DNA of 64,000 nucleotides, from contig NZ_CP016312.1 in NCBI RefSeq assembly GCF_001880325.1, positions 434,001 through 498,000 of the forward strand, written 5' to 3'. Within the stretch, counting starts at the first letter, position 1. Each line of letters starts with the position of its first letter. Positions 39,868 to 48,005 of this stretch are shown here, in pieces. Below the pieces are notes generated by a model. That model was not told the DNA's origin. It searched no databases and was given only the letters and a program-made list of their open reading frames with translations. The position numbers were made by a program, and so were the translations under genes. The stretch is from Thermus brockianus. GTDB lineage: Bacteria > Deinococcota > Deinococci > Deinococcales > Thermaceae.

Positions 39868-41428
39868 ATGATGAGGGTTAGAGGCATCGCCACACCCGTT
39901 ACCCTGGTGGTGCTCATGGTGGTGTTCGTGAGCCTCCTGGCGGCCACGAGCTACATGGCCTTGGGCGCCCTCAAGGGAAGCGCCACGGAGCGCGGGGCAT
40001 ACCAGGCCTTCCTGGTGGCGGAAAGCGCCCTGGACGCCTTTCCCCTCCTGGCCAAGTCCGCCGGGTGCGGCGGCGCCGCCCCCGCCTCGTACAGCCTCCC
40101 CACCGGGGGAAGCGCCGCCAGCGCCACCTACGTCTACACCAGCGGCGTCACGGAGGTAAACGGCCAGAAGAGGCTTCCCGCCTCGGGGGGGACCCTCGAG
40201 GTCCAGGCGGTGGCGGAGTGGGGCGGGGCCAAGGCCCGGGTGGCCAAGCGCTTCCAGGTGGGGTGCGGCATCGCCGGGGCCGTGCCCGCGGCCTTGACCT
40301 CGAGGCCCAGGGTGGAAGTTAGTGGCAATGCCCAGGTCATCGGCCAGGACTTCACGAACGCCACCGGCCTCCTCGAGGTGAGCCTCACGGGCACCACCTC
40401 CCTTGTCCTGCAAAGCGTGTTGACCCAGCAGGGCACCTTCACCCTTCCGGTGCAGGACGCAAGCCTCATCCCCGTGGGGGGCTACGTGCAGATCAGCACG
40501 GGCGGCACCCCCCAAGACCTACCGCGTGGAAGGCAAGAGCGGGAACACCCTCACCCTAAAGCCCCTCTTCACCCCTAGCCTGACCGATGTTATCCCCGCA
40601 TCCGCCCCAGTCCAGCTCGTGCAGTACGGGGTAAAGTCCTACACAAGCCCCAACACGCTCTACCTCGCCGACGCCCGGGGACTTGTGGTGGGTCAGGCGG
40701 TTCGGGTAGGGAGTGCCCAAGCTACGGTCACCAGCGTGGACCCGGCCACCGGGCAGGTCACCGTGAAGGACTGGTCCGGCACACCCCCCACCAGCATCCC
40801 TGAGGGCACCCCCCTGGTGGCCCAAGTGGTGGGCGCGGCCAGCAACCTTAGCATTGATACCAGCGGTCAAGGACAAGTACTGTATGGTTCCTTGCCCAAT
40901 AGCCCTCTGGTTCCCAGCGATCCCAACGAGCTCTTTCTGCGCGTCTTCGGCATGACGAAGGCGGATTTTTTAAGCCTCTACCCCCCCACGAGCGCCAGCA
41001 ACTTTAGCGGCACCCTCAGCAACTGGGAACTCAAGGTGGTCCAGGGGCCCCTGAACCTCACGGGCAGCTCCCGGCTCTGCGGCCAAGGGATCCTGGTGGT
41101 CATCGGCAACCTCACGGTAAACGGCTCCTGCGATAGCGGCTTCCAAGGGCTCATCTACGTGGCCGGCGACTACGACCAGCAAGGCAACGCCGTCCTCACC
41201 GGAAGCGTGGTGGTGGAGGGCGTGGCGAACCTTCAGGCCTGCAACGGTAACGAGTGCTGGACCCAGATCGCTGGCACCGACCAAGGCAACGGGAAAGGCA
41301 GCGGGAAAGGCAGCGGGCAAGACGGCGGGAAAATCACCTACGATCCCCTGGTCATGCAGAGGCTCCGCATGGCCACGCAGGGAGCGGTGGTCATCCGGGC
41401 ACTTGCGGGAAGCTGGAGGCGCCTGTGA
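39868..41428 (+). pseudogene. comZ: ComZ-like pilus/competence protein, interrupted by a frame change
   Basis: The N terminus (RGIATPVTLVVLMVVFVSLLAATSYM) is one membrane helix as in PilX/ComZ-type minor pilins, followed by a large Gly/Ser/Thr-rich exported region. From 39868 the frame runs into unrelated residues after GGYVQISTGGTP. At the C6 run 40508-40513 the other frame continues TYRVEGKSGNTLTLKP to a stop at 41428. Removing one C, or adding two, restores a protein of about 520 residues. ComZ is a DNA-binding minor pilin encoded with the pilA genes in T. thermophilus. The end overlaps the first minor pilin start (GTGA). Confidence 0.75.
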
Positions 41429-41844
41429 GGCGTGGGTTTAGCCTGCTGGAACTCCTGGTGGTCATCGCCATCCTGGGGGTCCTCTTGGCCCTGGTCCCGC
41501 CCAGTTACCTGCGCTGGCGGGCCCAAGCCCAGGTGGAGGAAGCAGCCCGCTCCCTGGCCTGGACCCTGCAGCAAGCCCGGGCCGAGGCCAAGCGCACCAA
41601 CACCGCCCAAACGGTGAGCATCACCGCCAACGGCTGGACGTACAGGGGAAGCACCGTTACCTTGCAGAACATCCAGATCAGCTCCAACTACACGGGCTTT
41701 CCCCCGCTTAGCGTCACCTTCAATCCCCCCTACGGCACCACGGACGCGCCCTTGAAGAAGCTCACCCTCACCCACCAGCGCTTTAGCGACCTACAGCGCT
41801 CCGTTCACGTGGTGGGCGTCATCGGAAAGGTGATCGTGCGATGA
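41425..41844 (+). CDS. Minor pilin / pseudopilin (GspH/FimT-like), PilA1-type
   Basis: The 139-residue prepilin has the type III leader MRRG^FSLLELLVVIAILGVLLAL, with Gly before the cleavage site and Glu at +5. The charged helix continues QAQVEEAARSLAWTLQQARAEAKRTNTAQTV, as in GspH/FimT. The start is a GTG at 41425 overlapping the ComZ-like stop by four bases, and its own stop overlaps the next ATG (ATGA). PilD would process it; it likely primes pilus assembly at the tip. Confidence 0.9.
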   Translation: MRRGFSLLELLVVIAILGVLLALVPPSYLRWRAQAQVEEAARSLAWTLQQARAEAKRTNTAQTVSITANGWTYRGSTVTLQNIQISSNYTGFPPLSVTFNPPYGTTDAPLKKLTLTHQRFSDLQRSVHVVGVIGKVIVR

Positions 41845-42263
41845 AAAAAGGCTTCTCCCTTCTGGAAATCCTGGTGGCCCTGGCCATCTTCGGCCTCCTA
41901 AGCGGCCTGGTGCTTTCCTCCCTGCTCGGGCTATTCCGCATCAACCGGAGCGGCAACCTCGAGGCCCGGGCGGTGGTGGTGGCCAAGGACTTCCTGGAGC
42001 GGGCCGTGAAGGAGGGCACCTACGCCAACAACACCTTGACCCTGCCCAAACCGAGCCAAACGGGCGGCTTCACCTGGCAGGTGGCGGCGGCGGGAAGGCC
42101 AAACGTTAACCAAAGCCTCTCCTTCCAAACCTGCGCCGCCACCACCAGCGCCTACACCTGTAACGTTTCCTGCTCGGGAAGCGCCTGCGCGCTGGTGGCC
42201 GTGCGGCTTACCCTAACGGCGGGGGGCAAAAGCTACGTTTTCTACCGGGAGTGGGCGCCATGA
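41841..42263 (+). CDS. Minor pilin / pseudopilin (PilV/GspI-like), PilA2-type
   Basis: The 140-residue prepilin has leader MKKG^FSLLEILVALAIFGLLSGLVLS with Glu at +5. Four cysteines occur in FQTCAATTSAYTCNVSCSGSACALV, probably two disulfides in the globular head. ATGA overlaps at both ends tie it to the flanking minor pilins. Confidence 0.9.
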   Translation: MKKGFSLLEILVALAIFGLLSGLVLSSLLGLFRINRSGNLEARAVVVAKDFLERAVKEGTYANNTLTLPKPSQTGGFTWQVAAAGRPNVNQSLSFQTCAATTSAYTCNVSCSGSACALVAVRLTLTAGGKSYVFYREWAP

Positions 42264-42874
42264 GAAAGGGTTTCACCCTCTTGGAAATCCTGGTGGCCTT
42301 GGCCGTTTTGGGGATCTTCACCGCCCTTCTTCTCGCCTTCACCCAAGGCACCCTTGCCAGCAACCGCACCGCCCGCCTCCAGGCCCAGCTTCTGGAGGAG
42401 CTAAAAGACGCCGCCGGGTACGTGGCGGATAACCTCCAAGGGGCCCAAACCCTCCTAGCTTCCGCCACCCTAAACGGCAATACCTGCGCCCCGCCCGGTT
42501 GCCTGGCGGCCCTGGTGCCCGAGGCCTCTGGGGGAAGTTGCGCCCTCCGCGCCTACAAGCTGGAGGCCCGAAGCGCCATCCCCGACGACTACAAAGCCAA
42601 AGACCCCTGGGCCGACGCCAACACCCGGATGCTCCGGGAGTACCGCCTAAGCGGGCTCTCCTGCGCCGCCACCGCCTACAGCAACGCCCAGCCCTACGTG
42701 GTCCTGGACCTGGTGGACAACGACCCCACCCTCCCCTTCTTCCAGCTTTCTCCAAGCCCCCTCTCCGTCACCCTGAATATCCGCCTGAAGGCCAAGGACG
42801 GAAGCCGCGTCATCTACGTCCCCTCCTCCACCCAGACCTACACCCTCCGGGTCTACCCCCGGAACGCCCCCTAG
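42260..42874 (+). CDS. Minor pilin / pseudopilin (PilW/GspJ-like), PilA3-type
   Basis: The 204-residue prepilin has leader MRKG^FTLLEILVALAVLGIFTALLLAF with Glu at +5. Its size and the LLEELKDAAGYVADNLQGAQTL helix fit the GspJ/PilW class. Four cysteines are present. ATG at 42260 overlaps the preceding stop; a GTG at 42251 is less consistent with the short basic leaders of the set. It is the last gene before the pilA4 promoter region. Confidence 0.9.
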   Translation: MRKGFTLLEILVALAVLGIFTALLLAFTQGTLASNRTARLQAQLLEELKDAAGYVADNLQGAQTLLASATLNGNTCAPPGCLAALVPEASGGSCALRAYKLEARSAIPDDYKAKDPWADANTRMLREYRLSGLSCAATAYSNAQPYVVLDLVDNDPTLPFFQLSPSPLSVTLNIRLKAKDGSRVIYVPSSTQTYTLRVYPRNAP

Positions 42875-43107
42875 GTTTTCACACCGCTTTCACACCCTTG
42901 GGTCATCTTAAGGGTGTCCCCCCAAAAGGGGGGGGTTGACAAGGCGAAAGGGCCCCGCCAAGAATAGGGCCTGAAAGGGGGTGAGACAAGGGTTAAGAGG
43001 AAGGAAAAAAGGTTAGAAGGGTACATGGGTTGAAAGGGCTTTTCGGCAACAGGCACTCATGGCCGCGCGATACATGAAGGCGCGGAAACCCTGAAGGAGG
43101 AAGAAGC
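42875..43107 (+). promoter_or_regulatory. pilA4 promoter and leader region
   Basis: 233 bases without a gene. TTTCACACC occurs twice (42877-42885 and 42888-42896), 11 bases apart. ACACCCTT/AAGGGTGT (42892-42917) is an inverted repeat that overlaps the second copy. CCCCCC-AAAA-GGGGGG (about 42918-42933) is a hairpin touching the -35. TTGACA (42936-42941), an 18-base spacer and AAGAAT (42960-42965) form the promoter. The transcript would have a purine-rich leader of about 135 bases with GGAGGAAG before the ATG. Confidence 0.65.
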
Positions 43108-43455
43108 ATGCGGAACGCGAAAGGTTTCACCCTGATTGAGCTCCTGATCGTCATCGCCATCATCGCCATCCTGGCTGCGGTGCTGATCCCCAACGTCCTG
43201 AACGCTCGTAGGCGGGCTATTGAAACCTCCGCGCAGGCTTACGCCCGCTCCGTGGCCACCTGGATTGCCGCTGCGGACACGGCTGGTGCCAACCTGTCCG
43301 GCCTAACCAGCTGCACTGACCAGAATTTGCAGAACGAAGGCGCACCCGCCTCCTTGCCGAACGGGGTGCAGAGCTGCGAAATCAACTACTCCAACGGCCG
43401 CTACACGGTCACGGTCACCACCGTCACGAACAAGACCTTCACCGCAGTTTATTAA
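43108..43455 (+). CDS. pilA4: Major type IV pilin PilA4
   Basis: The 115-residue prepilin has leader MRNAKG^FTLIELLIVIAIIAILAAVLIPNVLNARRRA, the textbook type IV pilin N terminus. The short head has two cysteines (LTSCTDQ and VQSCEIN), the disulfide seen in Thermus PilA4. It has its own promoter, a long leader, a good Shine-Dalgarno and an intrinsic terminator, in contrast to the overlapping minor pilin genes upstream; this fits high expression of the fibre subunit. Pili serve twitching motility, adhesion and, in Thermus, DNA uptake. Confidence 0.96.
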   Translation: MRNAKGFTLIELLIVIAIIAILAAVLIPNVLNARRRAIETSAQAYARSVATWIAAADTAGANLSGLTSCTDQNLQNEGAPASLPNGVQSCEINYSNGRYTVTVTTVTNKTFTAVY

Positions 43456-43472
43456 CTAGACCTCTAGCAGTT

Positions 43473-43505
43473 AGGGGGTCCGGGCCTGCACGGACCCCTT
43501 TTCTT
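43473..43505 (+). terminator. Terminator after pilA4
   Basis: GGGGTCCG (43475-43482) pairs with CGGACCCC (43491-43498) and is followed by TTTTCTTT. It may let part of the transcripts proceed into the downstream membrane protein gene. Confidence 0.82.
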
Positions 43506-43519
43506 TAATCAGGAGCAAG

Positions 43520-44905
43520 ATGGAACGAAGAGGTCAGCAAACACTCCTTTGGTTCTTTTTCTGGCTCATTGCCCTGTACCCCTGGGTCATTCTGCCCCCA
43601 CAAGCAGGGTTGCCCGGAAAGGAAGGTTTATGGATAACACCCAAGCTCCTTCTTTTAATCGGCTTGGTATCCCTTACGACTCCCCTTTGGTTAAGCCTGT
43701 CTTCCCACAAGATCCCAAAAACACTGGTTTTATTCCAAATTATTTGGATCCTGGCCGCATGCCTTCTTGCCCTCCCCCACTACGACGAAGCCACAGACAT
43801 CTGGCTAGGCCCCGAGAACCGCACGGACGGGCTCATATACCAGGTAAGCGTACTACTCCTTGCCCTTGCCCTATTCCGGTTGGAAACTCACCTACTTCAA
43901 AACATACTCCTTCCCCTCCTTATCCTGTCCGGAACCTACCAAGCCATCTTATGGCTCTGGCAAAGGAGCGGCCTTGATCCGATAAACTCAATCATTCCCT
44001 ACGCTATGGAGGGTCCCCCAGGAACCATAGGAAACCCGGGTATGGCCGCTGGCTTGGCCCTGCCGCTCATACCCTTGGCCCTGGTGCTCTGGATGAAGGA
44101 CAAGCGTCACTCCTGGCTTGCCGCCGCCTTTATCCTAGCCCTGGGCTTAGGCTCCCTTTCAAATAGGAGTAGCCTCCTGGCACTCGCCGTGGGGTTAGGG
44201 TTCCTGGTCCTAATAGCAAAGGATAGACGCCTAACCCTCATATCGGCGACGCTTCTCGCAACGAGCTTTGCCAGCCATGCCTACTGGCCCCGCATAGCAG
44301 CCCCAGCGAAGGATCTTACAAACACCAATACCCTAGCCACCCGCATTCAGTTGTGGAACTTAGGCCTTTCGGTCCTGTTCAAAGACCCTAAAACATTCGT
44401 TTTCGGTTTAGGACCCCGTGGTTTGCAACAAGCGACCGCTACTGAGCTTATACCCCTTAGCAAACAGCTTACCCTTTTCCACTTGGAGTACGGATGGCCA
44501 CCGCAAGATAGGCTCAAAACTGCGAAGCCGCTTTGGGCACCGGCAGATCCCGTGACGTCCAGGACATACCTCCTGGAGTACGACACCCGCGGCCTGCCCG
44601 CGTACGAGAAAAAATACGGCGAAACCCTCGTTGCACTCCAGAAGCTTGCGAATGTGGACCGAGCCCACAATGCATGGTTAGACAAAGCACTGGCTTTTGG
44701 CGTGCCTTTAGCTATGGTGTGGCTGCTTTTTTTTCTTACCCCTATACCCAAGCTGCTACTAGGTGCCCCTGACCCCCTAAAGATGGGACTGGCCGTAAGC
44801 CTCGCAACTCTCTTTGTCTATTACCTGACGTGGTTCGCAGTCCCGCAAACAGAGCCCTGGCACTATACTTTGGCCGTCCTTGCATGGAAGATAGCCGAAA
44901 AATAG
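43520..44905 (+). CDS. Wzy/O-antigen-ligase-superfamily membrane protein, candidate pilin glycan ligase
   Basis: The 461-residue polytopic protein has about 10-12 hydrophobic segments. It shows the Wzy_C/WaaL landmarks in order: EGPPGTIGNPGMAAGLALPL (GxxGN), SNRSSLLALAVGLG (arginine before a helix), ATRIQLWNLGLSVLFKDPKTFVFGLGPRG and the large-loop end DRAHNAWLDKALAFGVPLA. Such proteins polymerise glycans or transfer them to lipid A or to pilins (PilO/PglL/TfpW). Its position 15 bases after the pilA4 terminator suggests pilin glycosylation, an inference. ATG at 43520 with AGGAG. Codon use is less GC-rich than neighbours. Confidence 0.8.
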   Translation: MERRGQQTLLWFFFWLIALYPWVILPPQAGLPGKEGLWITPKLLLLIGLVSLTTPLWLSLSSHKIPKTLVLFQIIWILAACLLALPHYDEATDIWLGPENRTDGLIYQVSVLLLALALFRLETHLLQNILLPLLILSGTYQAILWLWQRSGLDPINSIIPYAMEGPPGTIGNPGMAAGLALPLIPLALVLWMKDKRHSWLAAAFILALGLGSLSNRSSLLALAVGLGFLVLIAKDRRLTLISATLLATSFASHAYWPRIAAPAKDLTNTNTLATRIQLWNLGLSVLFKDPKTFVFGLGPRGLQQATATELIPLSKQLTLFHLEYGWPPQDRLKTAKPLWAPADPVTSRTYLLEYDTRGLPAYEKKYGETLVALQKLANVDRAHNAWLDKALAFGVPLAMVWLLFFLTPIPKLLLGAPDPLKMGLAVSLATLFVYYLTWFAVPQTEPWHYTLAVLAWKIAEK

Positions 44906-45067
44906 GGTCTTGCAAACGAGTTCAGGGAAAACACCAACCTATGGCAGGAGATCGCCTGCCTGCGGCAGGAGATGAAGACCAAAATCAACACCGCCCTCCA
45001 TCGCCTGATGCTCTACTTCACCACCTTGGCCGCCGCTTTGGCACTCCCCACCCTCTTCGCCCGCTAG
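44906..45067 (+). pseudogene. Remnant of a coiled-coil/TM (DUF1640-like) protein
   Basis: The reading frame directly following the previous stop codes NEFRENTNLWQEIACLRQEM, then KTKINTALHRLMLYFTTLAAALALPTLFAR and a stop at 45065-45067. This is a coiled-coil end plus one membrane helix, as at the C terminus of DUF1640-like proteins. No start codon lies before the ATG at 44972, which would give a 31-residue membrane peptide. It is most likely a 5'-deleted gene; a functional small membrane protein is possible. Confidence 0.5.
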
Positions 45068-45070
45068 GCC

Positions 45071-45520
45071 TTAGGGGCTAAAGCCGATATAGTCCATGAA
45101 GTCAGGAAGGATCTCCTCGGCGAAGAGGCGCAAAAAGGCCGTAACCGCCCCCAGGCTCACCCCGCCCGTGAGGTCCAGGTCCGACTCCACCCAAAGGTCC
45201 CCCTCTTCGTCCACGTAGGCGCGGCTAAAGCGGTGCTCCCGGTTCCAAGCGTTCACGAGGTCAAGGGAAGGGGTCTCCTCTAAGGAAAACCCAGCGCTTA
45301 GGCTCAGGACCCCGCACCGCTCCTCTTGGCAAAAGTCCAGGTAGAGCCAGACCTTCTTAAGCCCCGCCATCTCCAGGCGGTACTCCCCTGGGCTTTGGCG
45401 CTCGTGAGGGATTTCCGCCCCCTTCAGCACCGTTTCCAGCTCCTTTTCCGTGAGGCCCTTCACCACCCCCTGGCCCAAGGCCAGGCCCAACCCCAATAAC
45501 ACCCAAGCCATTCTGCGCAC
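45071..45520 (-). CDS. YbjN-like exported protein
   Basis: The 149-residue protein has a signal peptide (MRRMAWVLLGLGLALGQG) and a YbjN-like domain, a type III secretion chaperone-like fold: LTEKELETVLKGAEI, VWLYLDFCQEERCGVLSLSAGF, SLDLVNAWNREHRFSRAYVDEEGDLWVESDLDL, ending LRLFAEEILPDFMDYI. Its function is unknown. GTG at 45520 gives the basic signal-peptide start; an ATG at 45511 is possible. Two cysteines may form a disulfide after export. It lies 34 bases after the FAD oxidoreductase gene. Confidence 0.75.
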   Translation of the reverse strand: MRRMAWVLLGLGLALGQGVVKGLTEKELETVLKGAEIPHERQSPGEYRLEMAGLKKVWLYLDFCQEERCGVLSLSAGFSLEETPSLDLVNAWNREHRFSRAYVDEEGDLWVESDLDLTGGVSLGAVTAFLRLFAEEILPDFMDYIGFSP

Positions 45521-45554
45521 GGCAAACCCCTTTCCGCCTTAAGGCCCCTCCATA

Positions 45555-46667
45555 CTACACGATGCCCCGCTCCCGCAAAAAGCGGCCTTCCCGGAAGCGC
45601 TGAGGGCGGAAGGGGCTTAGGTCCAAGCTCTTCGCCTTTCCATAGACCACCTCCTCCGCCATGAGCCGGCCCACCATGGCCGCCTGCTGCACCCCGTGGC
45701 CGGAAAACCCCGCCGCCACCAGAAGCCCCTCCTCCAGGGGGCCCAGGATGGGGTTGGCGTCCGGGGTCATCTCGTAGTAGCCGAACCAGCTGGCCTTCCG
45801 GTCCAACGCCAGGCCCTCCAGGAAGGGGAAGCGGAAAAGGCCCGCCTCCAAGGTTGGTCCAAGCCAGGCCCAGTCTACCCCCTCCCGGAAGCCCGGGGGC
45901 TCGTCCGGGTTGGAGCGGCCTAGGAGAAGCCTTTCCCCTTCCGGCCGGAAGTAAAAGCCCGTGGCCAGGTCCACCGTGAGGGGGTAGGTGGGGGCGTGCC
46001 CTAAGGGCGCGGTGGCGTAGACCATCCGCCGCGCGGGGTGGACGGGAAGGTCCACCCCGAGCCGCCTCCCCACCTCCCCCGTCCAAGCCCCGGTGCAGAG
46101 GAGCAGGTAGGGGGCCTCGTACCGCCCCAAGGGGGTCTCCACCCGCCACACCCCCCCTTCCCGTCTGGCGGAAAGGAACGCCTCCCCGAAGCGCACCTCC
46201 GCCCCAAGCCGCCGGGCCTCCCGCAGGAAAAAGCCCGTGGCCCCGTGGGGGTCAATGACCCCGTCCATGGGCCCGAAGGTGGCGAAGGCCAGGCCCTCCT
46301 CCCGGAAGGGCACGAAGCCCCTCGCCTCCGCCAGGCTCAGCCGCCGCACGGGCACCCCAAGGGCCTGCTGCGTCTTTAAGGCCCCTTCCTGGGCTTCCTT
46401 CAGGGCCTCCGGTACCAGGAAGAGGTAGCCGATGGGGCGGTAGCGGGCCTCCGCCATTTCCCGGTACTCCAGGATGGAGTGGTAGGAGAGGAGGACGTTC
46501 AAGGGCTCGGAGAACTGCACCCTAACCCCGCCCGCGCTCTTCCCCGTGGACCCCTGGGCGAAGGTGGCCTCCTTCTCCAGGACCAAGACCCTTAGCCCCG
46601 CCTCGGCCAGCCTGTAGGCGCAGGCCGCCCCCACGATCCCCGCCCCCACCACGATGGCCTCGGGCAT
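45555..46667 (-). CDS. FAD-dependent oxidoreductase, DAO family
   Basis: The 370-residue protein begins with the dinucleotide fold IVVGAGIVGAACAYRLAEAGLRVLVLEKE, then GSTGKSAGGVRVQFSEP, and ends with the FAD-binding TPDANPILGPLEEGLLVAAGFSGHGVQQAAMVG. This matches sarcosine oxidase beta/D-amino acid dehydrogenase/proline dehydrogenase-type amine oxidases. The substrate is unknown: no covalent-FAD cysteine is obvious and no partner subunit gene is near. The ATG lies six bases from TAGACT. Confidence 0.88.
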   Translation of the reverse strand: MPEAIVVGAGIVGAACAYRLAEAGLRVLVLEKEATFAQGSTGKSAGGVRVQFSEPLNVLLSYHSILEYREMAEARYRPIGYLFLVPEALKEAQEGALKTQQALGVPVRRLSLAEARGFVPFREEGLAFATFGPMDGVIDPHGATGFFLREARRLGAEVRFGEAFLSARREGGVWRVETPLGRYEAPYLLLCTGAWTGEVGRRLGVDLPVHPARRMVYATAPLGHAPTYPLTVDLATGFYFRPEGERLLLGRSNPDEPPGFREGVDWAWLGPTLEAGLFRFPFLEGLALDRKASWFGYYEMTPDANPILGPLEEGLLVAAGFSGHGVQQAAMVGRLMAEEVVYGKAKSLDLSPFRPQRFREGRFLRERGIV

Positions 46668-46673
46668 AGGAAG

Positions 46674-46679
46674 AGTCTA
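46674..46679 (-). promoter_or_regulatory. -10 box of the FAD oxidoreductase gene
   Basis: TAGACT on the minus strand ends six bases before ATG 46667. Confidence 0.55.
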
Positions 46680-46704
46680 GGACACTTTTCCCCTGGGCTA
46701 GCGG

Positions 46705-46710
46705 TATGCT
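46705..46710 (+). promoter_or_regulatory. -10 box of icd
   Basis: TATGCT followed by a leader of about ten bases with GGAGG (46718-46722) before ATG 46728; not leaderless. Confidence 0.6.
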
Positions 46711-46727
46711 AGGGCCCGGAGGTAGCC

Positions 46728-48005
<1,278 letters not shown>

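Noticed and set aside
40501-40530. Programmed ribosomal frameshift in the comZ-like gene
   Set aside because: No slippery heptamer with a downstream pseudoknot is evident; a simple C-tract length difference explains the junction better.
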